Positions 24,811 to 34,044 of a stretch of 64,000 bases of DNA are shown in pieces. Positions within the stretch are counted from its first letter, which is position 1, and each line of letters opens with the position of its first letter. A program made the translations under genes and the position numbers. The stretch is taken from positions 1 to 64,000 of the forward strand of contig JAFSEW010000004.1 of the NCBI GenBank assembly GCA_017435525.1, written 5' to 3'. This DNA comes from Oscillospiraceae bacterium (lineage in GTDB: Bacteria > Bacillota > Clostridia > Oscillospirales > Oscillospiraceae). Under the pieces are notes generated by a model. It was not told where the DNA came from. It searched no databases and saw only the letters and a program-made list of their open reading frames with translations.

Positions 24811-26640
24811 TTAAGATACAGAGTCAAACTGGGCCTGATACAGCCGGTAGTAGAAGCCTCTGGCTTCCATCAGGCTGTCATGGGTGCCCTGCTCCACCAC
24901 CTGGCCGCCGTCCAGCACCAGAATATGGTCTGCGGAGCGGATAGTGGAAAGCCGGTGGGCGATGACGAAACAGGTTTTGTCCTTCATCAGGTTGCGCATG
25001 GCGGCCTGAATGTGCTGCTCGGTGCGGGTGTCCACATTGGAGGTGGCTTCGTCCAGAATCAGCATGTGGGCATCCAGCAGCATGGCCCGGGCGATGGTGA
25101 GCATCTGCTTCTGACCCTTGGAGATGGAGGTGCCGTTGTCGGAAAGCACCGTGTCATAGCCCTGGGGCAGCCGGGAAATGAAGGAATGGATGTGGGCGGC
25201 CCGGGCAGCGGCTTCCACCTCTTCCCGGGTGGCATCAGGCTTGCCGTAGGCGATATTTTCGAAGATGGTGCCGTGGAACAGCCAGGTATCCTGCAGCACC
25301 ATGGAGTAGGCTTTGCGCAAAGAGCTGCGGGTTACGGCGCGAATCTCGTTGCCGTCCACATAGATGCCACCGGCATCCGTGTCGTAAAAGCGCATCAGCA
25401 GATTGATGATGGTGGTCTTTCCGGCACCGGTGGGGCCGACGATGGCGGTGAGAGAGCCGGGTTCCGCGTGGAAATTCAGGTCCTGAATAATGGGCTTGCC
25501 GGGAACATAGGAGAAATCCACATGCTCCATGGCCACATCGCCGGTGACCTCCTGAAGCGTAATGGCATCCGGGGCATCGGCAGCTTCCGGGGCTGCGTCA
25601 ATGAGGCCGAATACCCGCTCTGCCGCGGCCAGGGCGCTTTGCAGCTCCGCGATGATGTTGGCCACTTCGTTGATGGGGCCGGAGAATCGCCGGGAGTACT
25701 GCACGAAGCTGCTCAGATCACCCAGTCCGATGCGGCCTTTCAGAAACAGCACAGAACCGAACATACAAACCAGCGCCAGGGATACATTGTTGATGCAGTT
25801 GACGCTGGGGCCGGTGACGGTGCCGTTGGCTTCCGCCTTGGTGTAGGCGGAAACGGCGGCTGCGTTCTTTTGGTCAAAGCGTTCCAGCACGGCCTCTTCC
25901 CGGCCGTAAGCCCGCACGGTCTTCTGGCCGGAGAGCATTTCTTCCACGAAACCGTTGAGGGCACCCAGCATGGCGCTGCGCTTGCGAAACAGCGGCCGCA
26001 CCCGCCGGGTCAGCCACCGGGTGAACAGCAGCGTGACGGGAATGGTGAAGCAGAACACCAGCACCAGCGCCGGGGCAATGGACATCATCATGCCGAAGGC
26101 CACCAGCACCGTCACCACGCTCTGGAGGATCTGCAAAAGGTCGGTGGACAGGGACTGATTCACCGTGTCCACATCATAGGTAATGGTGGAGATAATATCG
26201 CCGGTCTGGTACCGGTCGAAATAGCTCACCGGCAGCGCGGCCAGATTCTCAAATACATCGTGGCGCATCTGCTTGGTGACGCTGCGGCTCATCCGCAGCA
26301 CTACCGCGTGGAGCAGATAGGTGAGAATGCAGGAGAGAATATAGCATACCGCCATCAGGACGCAGCAGCGCAGCACGGTGTCGAAATCCACTTTGCCGGT
26401 GCCCAGCTCAATGGCATTGATGGCCTCGCCGGAAAGCTTGGGGCCGTAGAGGGAAAGGGTGCTGCTGGTTACGGAAAGGATCATGGCCAGCACCAGCAGA
26501 AGCCGGTTTCTGCCCAGGTATTTCCAAAGCCGGAAAAGCAGGGCTTTTACATTGACCTTGTGGCCGTCCAGCCGGCGTCTGTCGCCGCTGACTTCGTTCC
26601 GGGTCAGGCGGCCGCCGCCGATCATGTTGGGATTTGCCAT
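24811..26640 (-). CDS. ABC exporter half-transporter 2 (membrane plus ATPase domains)
   Basis: A 609-residue type IV exporter subunit. After a 45-residue N-terminal extension there are six membrane helices (about 40-330), then an ATPase domain with Walker A (GPTGAGKTT), signature ISKGQKQM (degenerate from LSGGQ), Walker B (HMLILDEATSNVDTRT) and the switch histidine (VIAHRLST). Its ATG overlaps the stop of the other half-transporter (ATGA), implying a heterodimer. The MarR-like regulator upstream suggests drug or lipid export, as in LmrCD/BmrCD systems (inference). Confidence 0.92.
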   Translation of the reverse strand: MANPNMIGGGRLTRNEVSGDRRRLDGHKVNVKALLFRLWKYLGRNRLLLVLAMILSVTSSTLSLYGPKLSGEAINAIELGTGKVDFDTVLRCCVLMAVCYILSCILTYLLHAVVLRMSRSVTKQMRHDVFENLAALPVSYFDRYQTGDIISTITYDVDTVNQSLSTDLLQILQSVVTVLVAFGMMMSIAPALVLVFCFTIPVTLLFTRWLTRRVRPLFRKRSAMLGALNGFVEEMLSGQKTVRAYGREEAVLERFDQKNAAAVSAYTKAEANGTVTGPSVNCINNVSLALVCMFGSVLFLKGRIGLGDLSSFVQYSRRFSGPINEVANIIAELQSALAAAERVFGLIDAAPEAADAPDAITLQEVTGDVAMEHVDFSYVPGKPIIQDLNFHAEPGSLTAIVGPTGAGKTTIINLLMRFYDTDAGGIYVDGNEIRAVTRSSLRKAYSMVLQDTWLFHGTIFENIAYGKPDATREEVEAAARAAHIHSFISRLPQGYDTVLSDNGTSISKGQKQMLTIARAMLLDAHMLILDEATSNVDTRTEQHIQAAMRNLMKDKTCFVIAHRLSTIRSADHILVLDGGQVVEQGTHDSLMEARGFYYRLYQAQFDSVS

Positions 26641-28361
26641 CAGGCACCCTCCTTTCCTTCGCCCATCTGGGTGTGGGCAATGATCTGGTATTCCTGGCAG
26701 GACTGCATCAACTGGGCATGATTCCCTGCGCCGATCACCTGACCGTCCTGCAGTACCAATATCAGATCCGCATGGCGCAGAGAACTGATGCGCTGGGCCA
26801 CCACCACGGTGGTGGTGTGCCGGTGATTTTCCCGCAAGGCCTGGCGCAGGGCGGCATCGGTGGCATAGTCCAGGGCGGAAGAAGCGTCATCCAGCACCAG
26901 AATTTCCGGGTCAGCCGCCAGCGCACGGGCGATCAGCAGCCGCTGCTTCTGACCGCCGGAAAGGTTGTTGCCACGCACCACCACTTCTGCCTCCATGCCG
27001 CCCTCTTTTTCTGCGATGAAGTGGGCCTGGGCATGCTTGGCAGCGGCTTCCACTGCAAGCTCCGGAATGTCCCGGAAAAAGCGGATATTGTGGCCGATGG
27101 TACCTTCGGTAATAAAATCGTTTTGGAACACCACGCCGAATTTTTGGCGGAGCTGCTCGTAGGGAATGGTGCGCACATCCTGACCGTTGATCCGCACGGT
27201 GCCCTTGTCCGGGTCATACAGCCGCAGCAGCAGATTCAAAATGGTGGATTTGCCGGAACCGGTGGGGCCCAGGATGCCCAGCGTCTGCCCCTGTTCCAGC
27301 CGGAAGCTGAGATTTTCCAGGTTCGTACCTACGCCGGTGTAAGAGAAGGTAACATTTTCGAATTCGATATGGGGCGCAGCCTTTGCGCTTTCTTCCTGGG
27401 CAGGCAGCACCGTGAGATCTTCGGGGGTGTCCAGCACCTGGGCAATGCGCTTGGCGCTGGCTTCGCCCTTGGACCACATGACGAAGATCCGGGTCACGCC
27501 CAGCATGGCGTTGAGGATCATGGTAAAATACTGCAAAAAGGCGGTAATCACGCCGGGTTTCATCACGCCGCTGTCCACCCGGAACGCACCTACCAGCACC
27601 ACCAGGGTCAGACCCAGCCGCAGCACCAGAGAGGCCACAGGGTTGGTAACGCCGGTGACCATACCTGCCCGGAAGCCGATATCGGACAGCTCTTCGTTGA
27701 CAGTTTCGAAGCGCTGCTTTTCGTATTCCGTCTTGCTCAGGGCCTTGATTACCCGGATACCGGTGATATTTTCCTGCACCACCCGGACCACCCGGTCCAG
27801 AATGCTCTGCTGATCGGTATACATGGGAACGCTGGTCTTGGTTACCAGCCACACCACCACGGCAATGATGGGCAGCAGCGCCACCAGCACCAGAGAAAGC
27901 ACCGGGTCCATGGCGAACATCATGGCAATGCCGCCGATAAGCAGAATGGGCGCACGGATGCCCATACGCTGGATGCGGGCCAGGAACTGATTCACATTGT
28001 AGGTGTCACTGGTGAGCCGGGATTCGGCGGAGGAAATGGTCAGATCATCCATCTGCCGGGCGGAAAGACCCTGCAGACGCTGGAACAGATCGTGGCGCAG
28101 CGCCTTTGTGATCTTGCCGGAGCTGATGGCGCTCATGCGGTTGGCCAGAATATTGAACAGCAGGCAGCCAAAGGCGCAGAGGATCATCAGGCCGCCGTAG
28201 AGGTAGATATCCCCCAGCTTCCCCGCAGGCACCTTGAAGTCGATGATGATCTCCATCAGGTAGGGAATCAGCAGCTCCAGCGCCGTGCCGGTGAATTTGA
28301 TCAGCACGGTCAGGATGATGAAGCCCCAGTAAGGCTGCAGATAGGTTTTTAATTTTCCCAT
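26640..28361 (-). CDS. ABC exporter half-transporter 1 (membrane plus ATPase domains)
   Basis: A 573-residue half-transporter: six membrane helices (residues about 15-310), then Walker A (GPTGSGKST), signature LSGGQKQR and VLDDASSALD. The Walker B glutamate is replaced by D (LVLDDASS), the usual sign of a degenerate site in heterodimeric exporters, and the switch position reads VVAQRISS with Q for H. The consensus signature here together with the degenerate one in the partner gives one active and one weak site. It follows marR with a single base between the genes. Confidence 0.93.
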   Translation of the reverse strand: MGKLKTYLQPYWGFIILTVLIKFTGTALELLIPYLMEIIIDFKVPAGKLGDIYLYGGLMILCAFGCLLFNILANRMSAISSGKITKALRHDLFQRLQGLSARQMDDLTISSAESRLTSDTYNVNQFLARIQRMGIRAPILLIGGIAMMFAMDPVLSLVLVALLPIIAVVVWLVTKTSVPMYTDQQSILDRVVRVVQENITGIRVIKALSKTEYEKQRFETVNEELSDIGFRAGMVTGVTNPVASLVLRLGLTLVVLVGAFRVDSGVMKPGVITAFLQYFTMILNAMLGVTRIFVMWSKGEASAKRIAQVLDTPEDLTVLPAQEESAKAAPHIEFENVTFSYTGVGTNLENLSFRLEQGQTLGILGPTGSGKSTILNLLLRLYDPDKGTVRINGQDVRTIPYEQLRQKFGVVFQNDFITEGTIGHNIRFFRDIPELAVEAAAKHAQAHFIAEKEGGMEAEVVVRGNNLSGGQKQRLLIARALAADPEILVLDDASSALDYATDAALRQALRENHRHTTTVVVAQRISSLRHADLILVLQDGQVIGAGNHAQLMQSCQEYQIIAHTQMGEGKEGA

Positions 28362-28362
28362 A

Positions 28363-28791
28363 TCAGTCCTCCGCTACGGCTTCCGCCGCCCGCCGCCGGA
28401 TCCGCTGCAGCATTTCTTCCAGCAGTTCCTGCTCCGCGTCGGAAAGATCCTGCAAAAGCGTTCTGTCCCAGCTGTTAAGAATTTCTTCGATTCTTGGCAT
28501 CAATGCCAGGGTTTTTTCTGTGGGATACAGCCGCAGCATCCGTTTGTCCTTGCCGCAGGCTTTCCGCTCCAGAAAGCCGCCCTCTTCCAATGCGGCCACC
28601 TGCCGGGCCACATTGCTCTTGTTTACCAGCACGCTTTCCGTCAGCTGCTCCTGAAAGATACCGGGATTGCGGCAGATTTCCCGCAGATAGCGGCCATGGC
28701 AGCCTTTGAGCCCCAAAGGTTCCAGGGCATCCGTCCGGTAGCGACGGCCGCAGCGGTCAATGGCGTTGATATCACCGATGATATTGCCCAT
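28363..28791 (-). CDS. MarR-family transcriptional regulator
   Basis: A 142-residue winged-helix protein: LGLKGCHGRYLREICRNPGI, VNKSNVARQVAALEEGGFLE (recognition helix) and the wing RKACGKDKRMLRLYPTEK. It is the first gene of the exporter operon and is expected to repress it. A palindrome at 28813-28841 immediately upstream is the likely operator. The ligand may be an antimicrobial exported by the pump (inference). Confidence 0.93.
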   Translation of the reverse strand: MGNIIGDINAIDRCGRRYRTDALEPLGLKGCHGRYLREICRNPGIFQEQLTESVLVNKSNVARQVAALEEGGFLERKACGKDKRMLRLYPTEKTLALMPRIEEILNSWDRTLLQDLSDAEQELLEEMLQRIRRRAAEAVAED

Positions 28792-28812
28792 TCTCTCTCC
28801 TCCTTACAATTC

Positions 28813-28841
28813 GTTGCAAAGAAAACGATTGCGTTTGCAAC
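28813..28841. promoter_or_regulatory. MarR operator
   Basis: Inverted repeat GTTGCAAA-N13-TTTGCAAC, 22-50 bases upstream of the marR start. Confidence 0.65.
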
Positions 28842-28883
28842 TATCTTACTGCCGGTTCCCGGCTTTGTAAAGGCTTATTTTGC

Positions 28884-28912
28884 TTGCCTGGAAAAAAAGA
28901 ATATGGTATGAT
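28884..28912 (+). promoter_or_regulatory. Promoter of the M3-like peptidase lipoprotein
   Basis: TTGCCT (28884-28889), 17-bp spacer, TATGAT (28907-28912), 22 bases before the start codon. Confidence 0.6.
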
Positions 28913-28933
28913 GGAGAAAAGGGGGGATATTCC

Positions 28934-30496
28934 ATGAAAAAACTGATCGTGCTGCTGCTGGTGCTGGCGCTGCTGCTGACAGGCTGCGCCCTGCCCAAAA
29001 ACTGGAGCGGCTACACCGCTTATGCGGATATGGAATACACCCGGCCGGATATGGATGCCCACCAAGCTGCCCTGGATGCAGCCTGCGCCGCTGCGGAAAA
29101 TGCACACACCTTAAAGGAACTGGAAAACCGTATTCTGGAATATTACGCTGTCTTTGATGAGTGCTATACCAACTATAATCTTGCTTATATTCAATACTGC
29201 GTGGATCTTTCCGATATTTACTGGCAGAAGGAATATGCCTTTTGCGCGGAAAATATCGCCCAGGCAGATGCGGGGCTGGATGCGCTGTACCGGGCGTTGG
29301 CAAAATCCCCCTACCGAACACAGCTGGAGGGAGAGGACTATTTCGGCGCCGGTTTCTTTGATGCCTATGAAGGGGAATCCCTTTGGGATGAAACGCTGCT
29401 GACCTATCTGGAGCAGGAGGCAGCGCTGGAAGATACATACTATAGCCTGTGTGAAGAGGCTTACGCGGTGGCATACTACAGCCAGGAATTTTTTGAAGAC
29501 TATGCCCCGGAGATGGAGCAGGTGTTTCTGGAACTGGTGCAGCTGCGGCAGGAAATGGCGGCGTATCTGGGCTATGCGTCCTACCCGGAATTTGCCTATG
29601 ATTTTTACTATTACCGGGACTATACGCCGCAGCAGGCCCAGGCGTATTTTGAAGCTGTGGGACAGCAGATGGTGTCGCTGTACCGGCGTTTAGAAACGGT
29701 GCAGATGGACAGCTGCACCGCTGCGGATACCATGGAATATCTGCGCCGGTGCGCCCAGGCCATGGGCGGGGAAATTGCCGATGCCTTTTCCCTGCTCAGC
29801 AGCCGGGGGCTGCACCATATTCTGCCCGGGGAAAACAAACAGGCCATCTCCTTTGAAGTGTTTCTGGACAGCTACTACGAGCCCTTCATTTTCATGAATC
29901 CCGAAGGCACCGTGTACGATCAGCTGACACTGGCCCATGAGTTCGGCCACTTTGCCAACGATTTTGTATGCGGCGGCAGTTATGCGGGTACCGATGTTGC
30001 GGAGGTGCATTCCCAGGCCATGGAATACCTGAGCCTGTGCTACGGCCAGGACACCGCAGACCTGACGGCGATCAAAAAGGCGGACAGCATCTGCGTGTAT
30101 GTGGAGCAAAGTGCCTATTCCCTGTTTGAACATCAGGTATACGGGCTTACGGAAGCGGAACTGACCGTAGAAAATATCCGGGAACTCTACACCCAAATCG
30201 GCATGCAGTTCGGTTTTGAAACCAGGCAGTGGAATGTCCGGGATTATGTGCTGATTACCCACCTGTTTACAGAGCCGCTGTATATGGCCAGCTATGTGGC
30301 CAGCAACGATGTGGCGTTCCAGATCTACCAGAAAGAATTGGAAAATCCCGGAAAAGGTCTGGAACTTTACAGGCAGATGCTTTCCTCTCAGGATAGCTAT
30401 CTCATTGCGTTTGCCCAAAACTATGGCCTGAAAAACCCCTTTGATCCGGGCCGGATAGAAGAAATCTGCCGGGCGCTGGATCCCATGTTCTCATGA
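28934..30496 (+). CDS. Lipoprotein oligoendopeptidase of the M3 family
   Basis: A 520-residue protein. It starts MKKLIVLLLVLALLLTGCAL, a signal peptide with lipobox LTGC, so it is anchored outside the cell membrane. The zinc site is HEFGH at residues 335-339 with a third ligand near E357 in TDVAEVHSQAMEYL, as in M3 (thimet/PepF-like) metallopeptidases. The body is mostly helical, and Tyr-rich near LAYDFYYYRDYTPQQ-type sequence. Most PepF enzymes are cytoplasmic, so the lipoprotein form is a variant. It likely trims extracellular peptides for uptake. Confidence 0.85.
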   Translation: MKKLIVLLLVLALLLTGCALPKNWSGYTAYADMEYTRPDMDAHQAALDAACAAAENAHTLKELENRILEYYAVFDECYTNYNLAYIQYCVDLSDIYWQKEYAFCAENIAQADAGLDALYRALAKSPYRTQLEGEDYFGAGFFDAYEGESLWDETLLTYLEQEAALEDTYYSLCEEAYAVAYYSQEFFEDYAPEMEQVFLELVQLRQEMAAYLGYASYPEFAYDFYYYRDYTPQQAQAYFEAVGQQMVSLYRRLETVQMDSCTAADTMEYLRRCAQAMGGEIADAFSLLSSRGLHHILPGENKQAISFEVFLDSYYEPFIFMNPEGTVYDQLTLAHEFGHFANDFVCGGSYAGTDVAEVHSQAMEYLSLCYGQDTADLTAIKKADSICVYVEQSAYSLFEHQVYGLTEAELTVENIRELYTQIGMQFGFETRQWNVRDYVLITHLFTEPLYMASYVASNDVAFQIYQKELENPGKGLELYRQMLSSQDSYLIAFAQNYGLKNPFDPGRIEEICRALDPMFS

Positions 30497-30514
30497 ACAG
30501 AAAGCGAGGAACCT

Positions 30515-31171
30515 ATGACATTTGAACAAATCCGCCGTAATGAAGAAGTGTGCGCCCTGCTGGAACGGGGCAGCCACAATCTGGATGTGCTGGGCTTTAC
30601 GGATCATTCCGAAGCCCATTGCCTGCTGGTGGCGGAGCGGGCAGCCTATATTTTGCGCAAGCTGGGCTATTCCGATCATGACGAAGAGCTGGCAAGAATC
30701 GCGGGCTTTATGCATGATATCGGTAACGCCGTGGGCCGCACCCACCATGCGGAACTGGGCGCGCTGCTGGCCAATGACATTCTGAAGCAGACGGATATGT
30801 CCATCAGCGACCGAATCACAGTTATTGCCGCCATCGGCCATCACGATGAATCCACCGGCGGCTCCCGGGACCCTATTTCCGCGGCGTTGATTCTGGCGGA
30901 CAAAACCGATGTCCGGCGCAACCGGGTGCGCACCAAGGATGCCGCCAATTTTGACATTCACGACCGGGTGAATTACGCCGTCACCGGCTCCACCCTGAAA
31001 GTGGACACCGAGAAGGATATCATCGCTCTGAATCTGCAGGTGGATGAGAGCATCTGCACCATGTACGAATATTTTGATATCTTCCTCACCCGTATGCTCA
31101 TGTGCCGCAGTGCCGCGGAGATGCTGGGGCAGAAGTTCCGGCTCACCGTCAACGGCGGCAAGGTGCTGTGA
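30515..31171 (+). CDS. HD-domain phosphohydrolase
   Basis: A 218-residue protein with metal-binding HD pattern: H in LGFTDHSEAH, the HD pair in IAGFMHDIGNAVGRTHH, a further H-D in IAAIGHHDESTGG, and D in LILADKTDVRRNR. The substrate is not clear; HD proteins of this size include nucleotide and (p)ppGpp-like hydrolases, but RelA motifs are absent. GAGG precedes the ATG. Its stop overlaps the GTG start of the PPTase gene. Confidence 0.85.
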   Translation: MTFEQIRRNEEVCALLERGSHNLDVLGFTDHSEAHCLLVAERAAYILRKLGYSDHDEELARIAGFMHDIGNAVGRTHHAELGALLANDILKQTDMSISDRITVIAAIGHHDESTGGSRDPISAALILADKTDVRRNRVRTKDAANFDIHDRVNYAVTGSTLKVDTEKDIIALNLQVDESICTMYEYFDIFLTRMLMCRSAAEMLGQKFRLTVNGGKVL

Positions 31172-31644
31172 TCGCCCTGAGATGCCTGCCCATCGCCCCG
31201 GGAGAGGGGCATCCGGCAGGGAGGAAGCTTCTGGAAGAGATGGTTCGCGAATTCACCGGGCAGCCCATGCCGCCCATTGCAGTGACGGAACGGGGAAAAC
31301 CCTGTTTTCCCGGCAGCGACCTCCATTTTTCCATCTCCCACAGTAAGGGGCATGTATTCTGCGCCCTGTCCCACAGCCCCATTGGTATTGACGCGGAGGA
31401 AGCGGACCGCCCGATTGCTCCTGGGCTGGCAGAAAAAATCCTATCCCCGGGGGAGTATGCCCAGTGGCAGCGCGCTGCCGATCCCCGAAAAGCGCTGCTG
31501 ACCTTCTGGGTGCTGAAAGAGGCACAGGCCAAATGCACCGCAGAAGGTCTGCGGGGCTATCCCAATCACACGAATTTCTCTGTGGATGATCCCAGAGTGC
31601 AGCAAATCAGCGGCTGCCTGGTAGCCGTCATAGAAGGAGAATGA
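31168..31644 (+). CDS. 4'-phosphopantetheinyl transferase superfamily protein
   Basis: A 158-residue protein transferring phosphopantetheine from CoA to carrier proteins. Motifs are FSISHSKGHVFCALS, GIDAEEADRP (Mg-binding D and E), and FWVLKEAQAKCTAEG (WxxKEAxxK). It is shorter than Sfp at the N-terminus. The start GTG at 31168 overlaps the HD gene stop (GTGA), while an upstream in-frame ATG would lie deep inside that gene. The target carrier protein is not in the window. Confidence 0.88.
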   Translation: MIALRCLPIAPGEGHPAGRKLLEEMVREFTGQPMPPIAVTERGKPCFPGSDLHFSISHSKGHVFCALSHSPIGIDAEEADRPIAPGLAEKILSPGEYAQWQRAADPRKALLTFWVLKEAQAKCTAEGLRGYPNHTNFSVDDPRVQQISGCLVAVIEGE

Positions 31645-31646
31645 CC

Positions 31647-32411
31647 ATGCTCTTTGATACCCATGCCCATTTGAATGACCCTGCCTTTGACCCCGACCGG
31701 GAAGAACTGATGGAATCCTTTGCGTCTGCCGGGGTGAGTCTGGTAATGAATGCCGGCTGCAGCCTGGAATCTTCCCGGGATATCGTGCAGATGGCGGAAA
31801 AATACCCCTGGCTCTATGCCTCGGTAGGCTCCCATCCGGATTCCGCCGACGAGGTGAACGAGGCGGTTCTGGAGGAATACCGGAAATTATGTAAACAAAG
31901 CGATAAGGTCAAGGCCATCGGCGAGATCGGCCTGGACTATTACTATGAGGATATCCCCAGAGAGATCCAGCAGCGGGCATTCCGGCTGCAGATGGAGCTG
32001 GCCAAGGAGCTGGATATGCCTGTGATCGTCCATGAGCGGGATGCGCATAATGACGGTCTGGCCATTGTAAAGGAATTCCCCACGGTCAAGGGCGTGTTCC
32101 ATTGCTATTCCGGCTCTGCGGAAATGGCTCGGCAGCTGGTCAATCTGGGCTGGTACATTGGTTTTACCGGGGTACTTACCTTCAAGAATGCCCGCAAGGC
32201 TGTGGAAACCGCGGCATCCATTCCGCTGGATCGGATCGTTCTGGAGACGGATTGCCCCTTTATGGCACCGGAGCCTTTCCGGGGCAAGCGGAATCAGCCC
32301 GGTTATCTCTACCGGATGGCAGAAAAACTGGCGGAAATCCGGGGAATTTCCCTGGAAGAGGTTCACGCCGCCACCATGGAAAATGGCAAACGGCTGTATC
32401 GTATCCCGTAA
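31647..32411 (+). CDS. TatD-family metal-dependent hydrolase
   Basis: A 254-residue TIM-barrel amidohydrolase-type nuclease with DTHAHLND (H-x-H), IGEIGLDYYYED, VIVHERDAH, HCYSGSAEMA and LETDCPFMAPEPFRGKRN. It acts as a 3'-5' exonuclease/DNA repair or RNA end processing enzyme in characterised relatives. AAGGAG lies 7 bases before ATG 31647, which follows the PPTase stop. An earlier ATG at 31641 abuts the ribosome site. Confidence 0.93.
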   Translation: MLFDTHAHLNDPAFDPDREELMESFASAGVSLVMNAGCSLESSRDIVQMAEKYPWLYASVGSHPDSADEVNEAVLEEYRKLCKQSDKVKAIGEIGLDYYYEDIPREIQQRAFRLQMELAKELDMPVIVHERDAHNDGLAIVKEFPTVKGVFHCYSGSAEMARQLVNLGWYIGFTGVLTFKNARKAVETAASIPLDRIVLETDCPFMAPEPFRGKRNQPGYLYRMAEKLAEIRGISLEEVHAATMENGKRLYRIP

Positions 32412-32434
32412 TAAAAAACGCCCCGTGTGAACAA

Positions 32435-32529
32435 TGTCATTCTGAGCGAAGCAAGTCGAAGAATCCGTATTTCCTCCTGGAGAACGGATCCTTCGACTTT
32501 GCGCTTTCATCGCTTTGCGCAGGATGACA
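32435..32529. repeat. Paired-hairpin intergenic repeat, copy B
   Basis: TGTCATTCTGAGCGAAG ... GAAGAATCC then GGATCCTTCGACTTTG ... GCAGGATGACA. It is flanked by GCCCCGTGT (32420-32428) and ACACGGGGC (32578-32586), as if inserted in the loop of an older terminator of tatD. The rest of the gap to 32840 is AT-rich, with a possible TTTCCA-N17-TATGTT promoter (32707-32735) for glgC, and no gene. Confidence 0.8.
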
Positions 32530-32840
32530 TACCCATGGAATGCCATTGCCGGACAGTATCCACTTGACGGAAAATCAACACGGGGCATGCGCCTGAAAAG
32601 GGGAAAACACATGGAATTTGGAGGATAATCCATATTTTTTGCATAAAAATAAAAGCAGTTGTGAAAAATGACAGATTTTTTGAAAATATTTTAGATAATT
32701 TTACCCTTTCCATACACACAAAAATATGCTATGTTATGCGTGGGGGAGTATCGCCAGTTTTGCCGTGCTGCTTTTTGGGCGAAACCCCCGAGAATATATA
32801 AGCAATATATTTCAATATATCAACATAAGGAGCTGTGAAC

Positions 32841-34031
32841 ATGTATTTTCAGAAAAAACGCGTAATCGCCATGCTTCTGGCCGGCGGCCAGGGCAGCCGC
32901 CTGCATGTCCTGACCCGGAAGACCGCCAAGCCTGCGGTTCCTTTCGGCGGCAAGTACCGCATCATCGACTTCCCTCTGAGCAACTGTGTTAACTCCGGTA
33001 TCGACACCGTGGGTATTCTGACCCAGTATCAGCCTCTGGAGCTGAATGAGTACATCGGCAACGGCCAGCCCTGGGGCCTGAACAAGACCCACAGCTGCGC
33101 CCAGGTTCTGCCCCCCTACGAGCGCCACGACAAGAAGAGCGGCTGGTATAAGGGCACTGCCAACGCCATCTACCAGAACATCGATTTCATCAAGCGTTTT
33201 GATCCTGATTATGTTGTGATCCTCTCCGGTGACCATATCTATAAGATGGACTATGATGCCATGGTGGAATACCATGAGAAGAACAACGCCTCCTGCACCA
33301 TCGCTGTGCGTACTGTCCCCCTGGCTGAAGCCAGCCGTTTCGGCATCCTGAACACCAACCCCGATAACTCCATCTACGAGTTTGAAGAGAAGCCCAAGAA
33401 GCCCAAGTCCACCAATGCCTCTATGGGTATCTATGTGTTCAACTGGAAGGTTCTGCACGACGCTCTGGTTGCTGACGAAGAAGATCCCAAGTCCTCCAAC
33501 GACTTCGGCAAGAACATCATCCCCAACCTGCTGAACGCCGGTCACAAGATGATGGCCTACAATTTCGATGGCTACTGGAAGGATGTGGGCACCATCGATT
33601 CCCTGTGGGAAGCCAACATGGAGCTGCTGGGCAAGGAGCCTGAATTCAACATCCGCGGCGATGAGAACACCAAGATCTACGCCCGTAACTCCGCACTGCC
33701 CTCCTCCTACATCGATGACGGTGCCAAGACCGTCAACTGCTTCATCGCAGAAGGCTGCGAGGTTTATGGTACTGTGCGTCACAGCGTGGTATCCGTGGGC
33801 TGCACCATCGGCAAGGATGCCCTGGTGGAAGACAGCGTGCTGATGCCCGGTGTTGTGGTTGAGGACGGCGCCATTGTCCGTCACGCCATCCTGGGCGAGA
33901 ACAGCAAGGTCTGCCGCAATGCCGTTGTGGGCGGTGCATTTGCCGAGGGAGAAAAGAAGGAAATCAGCGTCACTTCCAAGGGCGCTGTTGTGGAAGCAAA
34001 CACCGCGCTGAAGCCCGGTGATATGCTGTAA
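32841..34031 (+). CDS. glgC: Glucose-1-phosphate adenylyltransferase (ADP-glucose synthase), GlgC subunit
   Basis: Makes ADP-glucose from ATP and glucose-1-phosphate, the first committed step of glycogen synthesis. A 396-residue protein with [20 protein letters not shown] (nucleotide-binding loop; H replaces the usual P), [45 protein letters not shown] and a C-terminal left-handed beta-helix. AAGGAG lies 8 bases before ATG 32841; a GTG two codons earlier is too close. It leads the glgC-glgD-glgA operon. Confidence 0.96.
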   Translation: MYFQKKRVIAMLLAGGQGSRLHVLTRKTAKPAVPFGGKYRIIDFPLSNCVNSGIDTVGILTQYQPLELNEYIGNGQPWGLNKTHSCAQVLPPYERHDKKSGWYKGTANAIYQNIDFIKRFDPDYVVILSGDHIYKMDYDAMVEYHEKNNASCTIAVRTVPLAEASRFGILNTNPDNSIYEFEEKPKKPKSTNASMGIYVFNWKVLHDALVADEEDPKSSNDFGKNIIPNLLNAGHKMMAYNFDGYWKDVGTIDSLWEANMELLGKEPEFNIRGDENTKIYARNSALPSSYIDDGAKTVNCFIAEGCEVYGTVRHSVVSVGCTIGKDALVEDSVLMPGVVVEDGAIVRHAILGENSKVCRNAVVGGAFAEGEKKEISVTSKGAVVEANTALKPGDML

Positions 34032-34044
34032 GGAGGTACGCACA

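Noticed and set aside
24127..26721. An 864-codon plus-strand open frame opposite dapF and an ABC gene
   Set aside because: His/Gly-rich composition typical of antisense frames; dapF and the ABC protein on the other strand have all their motifs.
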